A stretch of DNA of 64,000 nt from CAWIHS01 sp963836005 (GTDB taxonomy: Bacteria > Pseudomonadota > Gammaproteobacteria > GRL18). The stretch spans positions 1 to 64,000 of the forward strand of contig CAWIHS010000003.1 in the NCBI GenBank assembly GCA_963836005.1. The letters are read 5' to 3'. The position numbers and the translations under genes are program-made. The notes below the pieces were generated by a model that was given only the letters and a program-made list of their open reading frames with translations, had not been told where the DNA came from and made no database searches. Below, piece by piece: positions 22,726 through 30,948 of the stretch (positions within the stretch are counted from its first letter, which is position 1; each line of letters opens with the position of its first letter).

Positions 22726-23171
22726 CTTCTTAACAAAAAAAAATCTTTTAACACCTGAGCGCACTCTTCAGCCAGTACACCTTTGCTAACTTGAACCTGG
22801 TGATTCAATTTTTCATTTTGCAATAAATTTAAGGCACTGCCGACGGCACCAGCCCGGGGTTCTTTCGCGCCAAAAACAAGTCTGGACACTCGTGCATGCA
22901 CAATAGCTCCAGCGCACATACTGCAAGGCTCAATAGTAACATACAACGTCACACCCGGAAGGCGATAATTTTGCAATTTATTCGCAGCTTGACGCAGGGC
23001 GATTATCTCCGCATGACCGGTTGGATCATGTAAAGAAATCGGCTGATTCCAGCCTTCCGCTATCAATTGCTCATCCTTGACCAGCACCGCACCCACAGGA
23101 ACCTCTCCCATTGCAGCAGCTTTTTTTGCCAGTGTCAGGGCATACTGCATCCAATGTTCATCAGCCGACAT
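22704..23171 (-). CDS. tadA: tRNA-specific adenosine deaminase
   Basis: About 155 residues. It deaminates A34 of tRNA-Arg(ACG) to inosine. The zinc site is clear: HAE in DPTGHAEIIALRQAA and PCSMC in EPCSMCAGAIVHAR. The start at MSADEHWMQYAL fits the family; a frame to 23180 adds three residues. The attachment-like repeat at 23219 lies about 50 bp upstream. guaA and tadA are close neighbours in several gammaproteobacteria, so tadA probably once followed guaA directly. Confidence 0.93.
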   Translation of the reverse strand: MSADEHWMQYALTLAKKAAAMGEVPVGAVLVKDEQLIAEGWNQPISLHDPTGHAEIIALRQAANKLQNYRLPGVTLYVTIEPCSMCAGAIVHARVSRLVFGAKEPRAGAVGSALNLLQNEKLNHQVQVSKGVLAEECAQVLKDFFLLRRKQAGES

Positions 23172-23218
23172 GAAGATCACCAGTTATTGGTTTACAAAAC
23201 TTGTCCCACGCTGTAATT

Positions 23219-23231
23219 ACTCCCACTCTAT
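23219..23231. repeat. att-like core repeat, copy 1 (tadA-side boundary)
   Basis: ACTCCCACTCTAT is identical to the last bases of guaA (39558-39570). It marks the distal end of the accessory array; to its left the host gene tadA begins. Confidence 0.8.
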
Positions 23232-23330
23232 TATAAATAAGCCTTTTTTATCTTTTATATTCAATGGCTTATTTTCCTGCTAAATGGTAATACCATGAAA
23301 AATACCATGCTCAGAAATTTCTTCAAAAAC
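23232..23330. repeat. Island terminus repeat (P'-arm like), copy 1
   Basis: Directly after the core lies an AATAAGCC...GGCTTATT hairpin, then paired AATACCATG boxes and CTCAGAAATTTCTTCAAAA. Nearly the same sequence follows the cores at 25218 and 28316. Paired short direct repeats beside a core are typical of integrase arm sites. Confidence 0.75.
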
Positions 23331-23346
23331 TGGATTCCTCGTCATC

Positions 23347-24594
23347 TTATAATTTCAATGCTGCCTGTAAATCTTCGTGCTCGAATGCACTGGCCATGCG
23401 TGTTATCTCAGCACGCCTTGCACCCACCTCTGCCGCCACTGCCTGCCAGGTGCGTGTTACCTCTGCCACTTCACGGATAATCGTGCATGACTGCCTGTCG
23501 CCAAGGCCAAAATAACCAGCCGTTTCCTGCAACAACTCCACTGAGCAAGTACCTTCATCAAGGTCAATGTTTGTTGTCAGTATCCGTGCCTTCACATCCA
23601 CCGGTGTCGGATTGAGATCATAGGCAGGCGAAAGGATCCAGCCCCCCTGCCCTGACCACAGGAACCCATGGTTGCGCAAGTGATCGTCAACGTTGGACAC
23701 CAGAACATTAAAAACCACACGGCGATAAAGCTGCCGCGCGTCTTCCTTGGCCTGGGCACCATGCGCCGTCAAGGCATCTACCAGTTCGGGGTAACTGCCA
23801 CGTTCACCGTCGCGTGACCCCGTCATCGACATCGCTGACAGAAAGGGAATTCGCCAACCGTTGTCGCGATCAAAACGGCGCGACAACAGTACCGGTTTAC
23901 CGGCAACCTGCAGCAATGCATGCCCGGGGGTTTGCATACCCGCCCGCTCTGCCAATCTGAGCGCGATTTCTTCCCAGGTTTCAATGCTGTAGTCATCGGA
24001 CTCCTTGGGGAATTTCGCGATCGACAGATGGCCATGCTGATCGATCACGGATGCCTTGGGACGAGCGCCACCCAGTGACGACCCCGGCGCGAAAATCAGT
24101 TGCAAATCATCATCCGTCTCTTCGTCACGTTCTATCCGTTCAGTGATCTGAAGCAGACGACCCAGTTCAATGAGCGCAGGAACGCCTTCATGTACAGGCG
24201 CCTGAAATACCTCCTCACCACGCCAGCGAAACCTGAGCGCACCCAGGCGGGTCTCATCTGCCACACCAAGCAGATAATTTAATTCCCCCAGCGTGCGCAC
24301 CTGCCGCCCCTCACGTTCCGCGAGACGTCGTTCAGCACGCTGCATCAGGCGCCTGCCCCAGGTATCCGGTGCCGAGTCGCCAATCGACCCGAATATGGGC
24401 TGGCCCGCCTGCGGCGGGAATGCCCCTGCAGTCAGAGTCAGTGCCGGTTCAATCGAAAACCGGTTTGCATCTCCAAGCCAGGTCTCGTCATATTCAAAGG
24501 TAACGGTCTCTCCACGGCGTGATGCCTGACGATGAAGTATCCCGAGGGGTCGTACCTGCCCTTCCAGATCAATATGGACCTCTACGTCAGTCAT
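23347..24594 (-). CDS. hipA: HipA-family serine/threonine kinase toxin
   Basis: 415 residues from MTDVEVHIDLEGQ; the frame continues upstream to 24738 but that part lies antisense within hipB. Features of HipA kinases: the N-subdomain (RPLGILHRQ), SSLGGARPKASVI for ATP binding, SNVDDHLRNHGFLW with the catalytic Asp and Asn, and LSPAYDLNPTP for metal binding. The activation-loop Ser is probably in SAMSMTGSRDG. Family members phosphorylate glutamyl-tRNA synthetase or related targets and arrest growth. It overlaps the hipB 3' end by 8 bp. Base composition is clearly more GC-rich than the host genes, a sign of transfer. Confidence 0.9.
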   Translation of the reverse strand: MTDVEVHIDLEGQVRPLGILHRQASRRGETVTFEYDETWLGDANRFSIEPALTLTAGAFPPQAGQPIFGSIGDSAPDTWGRRLMQRAERRLAEREGRQVRTLGELNYLLGVADETRLGALRFRWRGEEVFQAPVHEGVPALIELGRLLQITERIERDEETDDDLQLIFAPGSSLGGARPKASVIDQHGHLSIAKFPKESDDYSIETWEEIALRLAERAGMQTPGHALLQVAGKPVLLSRRFDRDNGWRIPFLSAMSMTGSRDGERGSYPELVDALTAHGAQAKEDARQLYRRVVFNVLVSNVDDHLRNHGFLWSGQGGWILSPAYDLNPTPVDVKARILTTNIDLDEGTCSVELLQETAGYFGLGDRQSCTIIREVAEVTRTWQAVAAEVGARRAEITRMASAFEHEDLQAALKL

Positions 24595-24922
24595 CCGATT
24601 TCTTCCTGCGCTTCGTCGACATTCGCACGCGCTGGGGCAGTTCCCCGGAAGCAAGCGCCTGACCGATTTCATCATGGGCCGGATCGGCGAGCTGATCGAG
24701 CCTGTCCAGCAAGCCCAGCGCCTGCAACACAGCAGCATAAATCCCCATACTCACACCCGGATCCCCCGCCTCAACCCGTTGCAGGGTTGCCCGGCTGGTA
24801 AAGGCCCGCTCTGCAACCACGGCCATGGTCAAACGGCGCCGCTGCCGGGCTTCGCGGAGATCGGCACCCAGTTTTCGCAAGACACGCTTTACAGCGGAGG
24901 ATGGAATATGTGGTTTTGGCAT
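24587..24922 (-). CDS. hipB: HipB-like antitoxin, XRE-type repressor
   Basis: 111 residues with a helix-turn-helix at about 17-75 (LGADLREARQRRRLTMAVVA, FTSRATLQRVEAGDPGVSMG) and a basic, disordered tail (RMSTKRRKKSDD). It should bind HipA and repress its own promoter, where two palindromes are found. Same GC-rich style as hipA. Confidence 0.9.
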   Translation of the reverse strand: MPKPHIPSSAVKRVLRKLGADLREARQRRRLTMAVVAERAFTSRATLQRVEAGDPGVSMGIYAAVLQALGLLDRLDQLADPAHDEIGQALASGELPQRVRMSTKRRKKSDD

Positions 24923-24939
24923 AATGTGTTATTCATATG

Positions 24940-24982
24940 ACATTAAATAGCCTTTAATGTAACATGAATAATACATTATTCA
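24940..24982 (-). promoter_or_regulatory. hipBA operator palindromes
   Basis: ACATTAAA-TAGCC-TTTAATGT (24940-24960) and TGAATAAT-AC-ATTATTCA (24965-24982) are both perfect palindromes just upstream of hipB. Paired operators are expected for HipB autorepression. Confidence 0.7.
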
Positions 24983-25044
24983 AGGAGAATCGACGAATAC
25001 CAAGAACATCTCAACACAAATGGCATAGTTTTGGAGAACCGCGC

Positions 25045-25216
25045 TGAAAGTGGGTGCGGCGATACCATGATCTATACCATTGAAAAATGGCACTAACTGC
25101 TTGCCGATGCCTGCCAGTGCCAGATGTTGCCAGACAAAAATGAGGATAAGTGTATTGGTTCTACTAGCTTGCTGTGAATTAGTGCCTGTGAGTGCCAGTC
25201 AGTGCCAGATCTGGCC
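25045..25216. repeat. Second arm of island A: TGGCACT and ATACCATG repeats
   Basis: AGTGCCAG or its complement occurs at least four times between 25087 and 25210, and ATACCATG plus ATACCATTG lie at 25047-25082. No gene is visible. This fits the opposite integrase arm of the same island. Confidence 0.6.
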
Positions 25217-25217
25217 T

Positions 25218-25230
25218 ACTCCCACTCTAT
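25218..25230. repeat. att-like core repeat, copy 2
   Basis: ACTCCCACTCTAT, identical to the guaA 3' end; separates the HipBA island from the Fic island. Confidence 0.8.
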
Positions 25231-25320
25231 TGTCAAATAAGCCGTTATTAGCTTTCATTTTCAATGACTTATTTCTCCTGAAATCGATAATACCATGAAA
25301 AATACCATGTTCAGATTTTG
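25231..25320. repeat. Island terminus repeat, copy 2
   Basis: The same order as at 23232: AATAAGCCGTTATT...AATGACTTATT hairpin, then two AATACCATG boxes and TTCAGA. Its sequence is read as the C-terminal codons of the Fic frame. Confidence 0.75.
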
Positions 25321-26510
25321 TTACTAATCGCACATATATCACCTGCAATGTCAGACAGAAAATCATTGTCTTCACCAGACCTGACAGAGCCGGTTCAACA
25401 ATCGTCAACTCATATCGCGTTGTTCTACCACCACCTGGTAACGGGATGATAATACCCTTGGCAACCAGATCAGAAAGATCACGGCTGGCTGTTCGATTGG
25501 GACACTTGGTGATCGCTTCATATTTTTTGGTCGTTATTCCGCCTTCAAAGCCCTTTCGACCTTCAGCAAATACCCGCGATACCATCCTGGCCTGCCGGTC
25601 ATTCAGCTGATCACCATAGGCTTCATAGAAACGTGTCTTGGCCAGTACAAAGTCCACTTCTTCCCTGGCAATTTCCTGTGCCTTGATTATTGTGTCTGCG
25701 AAATAATCCAGCCAAACGTTAACATCCAGGCTTCCACGACTCGCTTTCTCCAGTTGCAGGTAATAGGTTTTTTTATCCCCCTCTATTGCCGTGGCAAGAC
25801 AGGCCGTGGTTGGATAACCGAGAGACTGCGAAAGCGCATGGTCAGCGATCGCCCTGCCGACTCGACCATTACCATCATCGAAGGGGTGAATCACCTCGAA
25901 CCAGAGATGAGCAATACCTGCTCGGGCAATCCCGTGTATTGTCTTATCCCCGCTCAAGGGACTGGTTTGGTTGTACCATTCGATAAGCTTCGCCATTTCA
26001 TCAGGCACCTGAGTCGCTGGCGGGGCCTCATAGTGAACCTTTTCCCGCCCGTAAGGCCCGCTCACTATTTGCATTGGCGAAGGATCGTTGCGGTATGCGC
26101 CTCGCAGAATAGGCGTGTAGCGCTGTTCCGGGACAGCCATGGATTGCCACTTGCCCAGCAGTTCATGCGTCAGAGATGTTTGCCAGTTCTTGCGAACGTC
26201 CACCAGCAGCGAAGCTGCACCGGCTGACTTTCTGGTCTGAGTTCTCCGGTAGCGTATCCGATGTAATCAAAGAGAGTAGCGAAGACCTGACAGATTCCCT
26301 ATCCAGATCCTCGCCCTCAATGGCGCTGGTTTTGATGGCCTCGGAAAGCATCAAGTCGATCGTGGCATCCTCTTGAGATGCCATAGGAAGTGCATCAAAG
26401 CTGCCCGCCAGGCGCTCTGAGTTCAGGCGAAATTCAAGTTCCCGGTGTTCGAGCGCAAGCTTGTCATAGCGGAAATCGGGCCAATCGGGTTGTTGCCATA
26501 TCCATCTCAT

Positions 26511-26585
26511 GGCGTGATTCTAGCACTTATTCACGCCATATTATAGATATATATGGCGCGATTATAGCCCATAATAACGCCATCC
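26511..26585 (-). promoter_or_regulatory. ATGGCG operator array upstream of fic
   Basis: Four ATGGCG half-sites in alternating orientation lie within 75 bp, including a perfect pair CGCCATAT...ATATGGCG at 26534-26558 and one that contains the fic start codon region. TATAAT occurs between them. This suggests repression by a factor not identified here. Confidence 0.6.
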
Positions 26586-26614
26586 TCGATCAAGAACTGG
26601 CATCTGAACGGCGC

Positions 26615-26745
26615 CCACTAAATACCATGACTGCATCAATTCGCCTCTCATGGTATCGATATCTGCTGCCTTGCTGCGCGCTATAAATACCATGAAAAAT
26701 ACCATGCTCAGAAAATTCTTAAAAATACTCGATAAAGTCGCCTAT
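26615..26745. repeat. Island junction relic without a core
   Basis: AATACCATG boxes at about 26622, 26650, 26687 and 26697, with GCGCGC and GCAGCATACCATGAGAGGC-like text, match the block at 28150-28245. The following CTCAGAAAATTCTTAAAAATA matches the other island termini. No ACTCCCACTC core is present. It looks like two island ends fused by deletion. No gene is visible from 26586 to 26875. Confidence 0.65.
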
Positions 26746-26825
26746 TAATTACCAGGATTCTTCTACCCTTTCACGATTGGGATAGTTCGCACACACCTCT
26801 CAATTCCCATATCCGCATCTTCTTA

Positions 26826-26861
26826 TTCCGTTATTTACGTTGATAAATTCCGTAATTTACG
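26826..26861 (+). promoter_or_regulatory. Direct-repeat operator before the ATPase pseudogene
   Basis: TTCCGTTATTTACG and TTCCGTAATTTACG lie 22 bp apart, two helical turns. The core CGTAATTTACG is a palindrome. The pattern fits two repressor sites 15-50 bp before the start codon at 26876. Confidence 0.55.
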
Positions 26862-26875
26862 ATATTGTTTCGCAT

Positions 26876-28118
26876 ATGAATACACCATCCCTGTATCCCC
26901 GATGGATTGAACCACGAATTGATGAGGCTTTACAGGATACACCCGTGGTTTTGCTTGCCGGACCACGCCAGGCTGGCAAAACGACCCTGGTACGCCAATT
27001 CGCCGAACGGGGACTGCACTACCTGACCCTGGATGATGAACTGACATTGTTGTCAGCACGTGAAGACCCGGTCGGCATGATTCGCAATTTGGATCGCGCC
27101 GTCATCGATGAAATCCAGCGAGCGCCCCAGTTGCTTCTGGCTATCAAGAAAAGCGTCGATGAGGATCGTCGCCCCGGGCGCTTTCTGCTGACTGGCTCGG
27201 CCAATCTGATGGCGCTACCCACGGTTGCCGATTCACTGGCCGGGCGCATGGAAACCCTGATGCTTTTACCTCTGTCGCAGAGTGAAATCGAGAACAGACC
27301 GGCAAACTGGATAGATCGCGTTTTTGCCGGAGAAATCCTGACAGCGAATCCCCCTGTACTCGGCAGCAATCTGGTCGAGCGTGTTTTACGTGGCGGCTAC
27401 CCGGAAGCGGTTGCAAGGCCAACGGAAAAACGACGTACTGCCTGGGCTCGGACAGTACATAGATGCCATTCTTCAACGCGACGTCCGCGATGTCGCCGAA
27501 ATCGATAAACTGGATCAGTTGCCACGCTTTCTGCGCGCACTGGCGCAAACCGCTGGCCAGATGTGCAACTACTCCGAGTTAGGCGGTCAAGTCGGTCTTG
27601 ATGGCAAGACAGTCTCTCGCTACATCAGTGTCTTTGAACAAATGTACCTTGCTCAAACGTATTGATGTATGGGCACGCAATCGCTTGAAACGCGTGGTCA
27701 AAACCCCCAAGCTTCAGTTCATCGATTCCGGTTTGTTGGGCATGCTCACCAGACATCAGCCACAAAGATGTTCAAGTTGGACAAAACAGGTTACGGCCAC
27801 ATTCTGGAGAGCTTTGTGTTCGGTGAATTACTCAAACACACGACAACCTCTGATAATGACTATCGGCTACTGTACTACCGGGATGCGGACAAGTTCGAGG
27901 TTGATGTCGTGATTGAGAACAGCGCAGGACAACTGTTAGGCGTCGAAGTAAAAGCCTCTGCCACCGTTAAAGAGCGAGATCTGCGTGGATTGAAAAAACT
28001 CGCCAGCCTGGCTGGTGATCAGTTCACAGCAGGTGTGTTGCTGTACGATGGCGATGAAACAATGCCTCTAGGTAGCAACCTATGGGCTGCTCCCTTGTCC
28101 ACACTCTGGGGCTCATAA
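26876..28118 (+). pseudogene. AAA ATPase of the DUF4143 family, several frameshifts
   Basis: The first part (MNTPSLYPRWIEPRIDEAL) has Walker A GPRQAGKTTL, then AVIDEIQRAP (Walker B) and FLLTGSANLM (sensor 1). The frame changes near 27430, again near 27650 and again near 27765; the parts together give DVRDVAEIDKLDQLPRFLRA, a winged helix (DGKTVSRYISVFEQMYL), LQFIDSGLLGML and the C-terminal nuclease-like DUF4143 part (DKFEVDVVIENSAGQLLGVEVKA). The whole gene would be about 410 codons. The family is common in mobile DNA and has been linked to toxin-antitoxin-like roles; function is unproven. It is GC-rich, as is hipA, and decayed. Confidence 0.85.
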
Positions 28119-28149
28119 AGCGGTCATCAATAGCTTACTTGGCCGAGCG

Positions 28150-28260
28150 CCAAAAAATACCATGACAGTACACAATCTGCCTCTCATGGTATTGCTGCTT
28201 ATTGCGTAACAGCGCGCGAAAAATACCATGAAAAATACCATTGATAATGCAGATTATATT
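28150..28260. repeat. Arm repeats of island B
   Basis: AATACCATG or its complement occurs four times (about 28156, 28189, 28221, 28232). GCGCGC and ACCATGACAG...CTCTCATGGTAT align with 26615-26705. These are likely arm sites on the guaA side of the Fic/ATPase island. No gene is visible from 28119 to 28315. Confidence 0.6.
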
Positions 28261-28315
28261 ATTAATTGTAGTTATTTTATCTTTATTATTAATCAATGCG
28301 TTATAAATTCCGGTC

Positions 28316-28328
28316 ACTCCCACTCGAT
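28316..28328. repeat. att-like core repeat, copy 3
   Basis: ACTCCCACTCGAT has one mismatch to the guaA end but extends to the left with GGTC, as guaA does, making 14 of 15 further bases alike. Confidence 0.75.
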
Positions 28329-28450
28329 TGTAAATAAGCCATTTTTATCTTTTATATTCAATGGCTTATTTTCCTGCTAAATCGTAATACCATGAAAAAT
28401 ACCATGCTCAGAAAATCCTTCAAAATACTCGAAAAAATTGCCGATTAAAC
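28329..28450. repeat. Island terminus repeat, copy 3
   Basis: Contains the perfect AATAAGCCATT/AATGGCTTATT hairpin, two AATACCATG boxes and CTCAGAAAATCCTTCAAAATA, ending like the relic at 26700-26745. Confidence 0.75.
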
Positions 28451-28904
28451 ACTGCCACACAGCACCCTAGGCTACCTTCCGGGCTTTGACTTCCAGGTGT
28501 ATCCCCTCCTGCTCCTGCAGGTAATCCAACGATACAGTTCTGAGAAATGCCCTCGCCGCTCAGTATTCTCTGAATAACTCCGCTTTACCGCCCGACAATC
28601 GGATCACCCAGCGTATTAAGAATAAAACTGATCACGATATCACCATATTTACTTGACTGAGCGACAGAACTCAGTATCGGCCCTGTAACGGTTATTATGC
28701 AATGTTAATAGGAAATTTATCTCGCTAATATATGATATCGCGGGAGTGAATTGTCCTCTAAGACCAGGCTATGGTCATGGTTGCGCATATACTTGGCGCA
28801 GATCGTATGATTTGCCGTTGACTATTATTCGTGAGATATTACAGATCATTAGCAGTTACCATTGAGTTGTGCCTTCCATATTGAATCTCTGTTAACCTGT
28901 TATG
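28451..28904. other. Gene-free stretch of island C
   Basis: No convincing gene was found on either strand. A short minus-strand frame near 28480-28560 (FLRTVSLDYLQEQEGIHL) has a protein-like look but no start or recognisable family; it may be a remnant. The rest is AT-rich. Confidence 0.5.
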
Positions 28905-30249
28905 TTAAAAGGAAAGACGGCCACGCAAGCCAACAACCAGTACGTTTCCCTCATCAGGATCCAGCGCGGGGTCTACCAGGTACTGAATATCAGGCGTTAT
29001 GGAAAAGAGCTGTGTCACCTGGTAACGATAATAGAGCTCAGCGGTATACTGATCGTTCAGGCTTGCGCCATAGGTTTCTGCAGAGGGTCTGGCCCAGCTC
29101 AAACCAATACCCAGGGTGTCATCGCTCCTGCTTTTCGGACGGTAGCCAAATCCTGTACTGAACGTACGATCATAGAATACCCCTCCGCCTCCATCTGAAT
29201 AACCCAGTCTCAGGAATGGCAGCCAGTATTTGTTTATCATACTGCTGAACGAAAACGCCAGCCCTTGACCGCTGGATAAACCTGCATCCTTCCTTGCATC
29301 GACATGCCATGCAGTCAGGTGGATATTGTCAGTGAAACGTTTTTCCCATGACCGGGCCCATCCCAGTTCGACGTGTTTGAAATACTCCCGGTCGCCGAAA
29401 AAAGTATCAAAACTATACATCGGGTCAGTGGGGTCGCCGTTTGCGTCTGCCAGACCGGCAGTCAAATAATAATTTTCCGATAGATTAAATCTTACTGCTG
29501 CACCCAGCCCCTGGTTAGGTACCGCGATCGTAGGGTCGGTAGAGAAAACATAGTTACTGAAATCTGTCCACGGATTCACCAGCGCGTATATGTCGACATA
29601 GTCGGTGGTATCAACCACGCCTGCAATGAATGCAAATTTATTGGATCGAAATGACTGCTGCCAGTAGAGGTTGGTGAGTATTGAACCCGCATCGCTGTAG
29701 GTGAGCCCTGTCAGCCCCGAATAGCCGATTTTCTGCGCGAGGGAAGATGGCGCAATATCAGAAAAAAATCGATGACGATTTTCCACTTTGAATATCAGCA
29801 TTCCCGTGTCCTGCGTGCCCTTGCCGGTAGCGGTCCATACTCCAAAAAACCGGATCACTCCCCCAGCCAGCATTATCCTCGCCTGGACTGTTGTCTGCAT
29901 GCTGATAGAGAAGATTATAATCACCACCAATGGCGAGATTATGACGGTCATGAAGATCCTGTTTGAAAGTAAAATAAGGCTGTGTCAGTTCCCGTACCCA
30001 TCGCGCTGTCAGCGCTGGTTCGCTGATAGCCTGATCCTGTAACAGCATGGATTCCACACTCGAAGGCCCCTGAAGCTCAGCCTGAGTTTCTGCCTGGATT
30101 TCTGTCTGTGCAATGACCACTTCTTCATTTGCATCACTGCTGTTCAGCAGTGCCTCGCCATCCCGGGCGTAGACGTATGTACTGGAATGCTGAAACAGCA
30201 GCATCAGCAGACATTGACAGGAGAGTAATATTCTAGGTTTTTTCATCAT
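28905..30249 (-). pseudogene. OprB-like carbohydrate porin, frameshifted at a homopolymer
   Basis: The N-terminus starts MMKKPRILLSCQCLL with a signal peptide and a short helical linker (EIQAETQAELQGPSSVESML). The barrel begins FTFKQDLHDRHNLAIGGDYN. The frame shifts by one at the run of six T (minus strand) near 29844-29849. After the shift the barrel continues to the C-terminal outer membrane signal GLRGRLSF, with OprB features such as AVRFNLSENYYLTAGLADAN and YTAELYYRYQVTQ. Total about 447 codons, normal for OprB. Such porins admit sugars or other small solutes. A single indel in a homopolymer could be decay, a switch or an error. Confidence 0.85.
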
Positions 30250-30268
30250 TATTAATAGTGCATCTGTT

Positions 30269-30817
30269 TTAGAACACCTGAATACCAAACGCGATGCGAT
30301 GATTATCCAGCTCACTACCATCCTTGTTTTCACGTGTGCCATAGGCATGACGCAACTTGACGCCAAGCGAACCGTTATTGCTGGCATTCATATCGTATTC
30401 GATATAACCACGTACCTTGCCGTCGTGCACGGGTGCGCGGGCATCGAAGTACAAACGAGTTAATGTGGAATCAATGGAAAATGAACCATTATTATCACTT
30501 GAGCCAGGAGTGGCCGGCACAAAATCCGCGCCCATTTTTTCTGCATGCGAATCAACGATGACAGCGGTTTTAACAAAGCCGCCGATTGCCAGGGAAATCC
30601 CATCATCGCCGGGTAGCTGTATCGCACCTGGAAAGTCACCGGCTTTAACCGATGGCGCATTCAAGTCGCCGACTGCATCACGAGTCAGATTATTAACATC
30701 ATCGGACCATACATGACCTGGTAACAGTATTACACCGCACAGAACCGCCATGGAAATGACGATCCTGTGCACCGCTGTTTGTAAGAATCTTGAAATTTGA
30801 ATAACTCTACAATTCAT
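30269..30817 (-). CDS. DcaP-like porin with a large internal deletion
   Basis: 182 residues. A signal peptide ends near PGHVWS-DD. The N-terminal part resembles DcaP porins: AGDFPGAIQLPGDD, ISLAIGGFVKTAVIVDS, STLTRLYFDARAP, RGYIEYDMNA and LRHAYG. It then jumps to DNHRIAFGIQVF, a normal outer membrane C-terminus. DcaP-type porins have roughly 400 residues, so about 200 in the middle of the barrel are missing without loss of frame. It is unlikely to form a working pore. AGGAT lies before the start. Confidence 0.8.
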   Translation of the reverse strand: MNCRVIQISRFLQTAVHRIVISMAVLCGVILLPGHVWSDDVNNLTRDAVGDLNAPSVKAGDFPGAIQLPGDDGISLAIGGFVKTAVIVDSHAEKMGADFVPATPGSSDNNGSFSIDSTLTRLYFDARAPVHDGKVRGYIEYDMNASNNGSLGVKLRHAYGTRENKDGSELDNHRIAFGIQVF

Positions 30818-30822
30818 CGATC

Positions 30823-30897
30823 CTACTTATTGCTTGTTAGTAAATTTTTATATATCTTGCCGTCCTTCATGATTGATGCATAGCTACCCGGTACAGC
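30823..30897 (-). pseudogene. C-terminal relic of a D-aminoacylase-like gene
   Basis: The minus strand encodes VPGSYASIMKDGKIYKN and a few more codons to a stop at 30823. It is homologous in DNA to the end of the amidohydrolase gene at 33798 (VPGY) plus the text 3' of it (MKDGKIYKNTIN). It appears to be the tail of a further amidohydrolase lost by deletion. The gap 30898-30948 holds nothing else. Confidence 0.65.
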
Positions 30898-30948
30898 GGC
30901 GGCACGTGAGCGCGGTCCGCTGCAACCAGGTGACAGGGATGACAAATG

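Larger units (their letters stand above)
25199..26510 (-). pseudogene. Fic-family AMP transferase with DUF4172 N-terminus, frameshifted
   Basis: The N-terminal part (26510 to about 26232) opens MRWIWQQPDWPDFRYDKL, the DUF4172 start, and holds the inhibitory motif TSAIEGE. The reading frame must shift by one near 26232 to reach AGAASLLVDVRKNWQTSLTH and the Fic core with HPFDDGNGRVGRA, the complete catalytic motif. A winged-helix part follows (ITKCPNRTASRDLSDLVAKG). Fic enzymes usually AMPylate target proteins. After about RTTRYELTIVEPALSG the frame runs through the island terminus repeat, so the last ~55 residues are not native. One indel separates this from an intact gene; it could be a recent loss or an error. 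Confidence 0.85.

Noticed and set aside
24594..24738. Extra N-terminal 48 codons of HipA
   Set aside because: They overlap the hipB coding region in another frame and do not resemble HipA; MTDVEVHIDL is the family start.
25087..25210. AGTGCCAG repeats as a tandem satellite or origin iterons
   Set aside because: Spacing is irregular and there is no replication gene; an att arm explains them better.
23219..28450. CRISPR-like array from the repeated AATACCATG boxes
   Set aside because: Boxes are short, come in pairs in both orientations and lie at irregular distances; no spacers and no cas genes.
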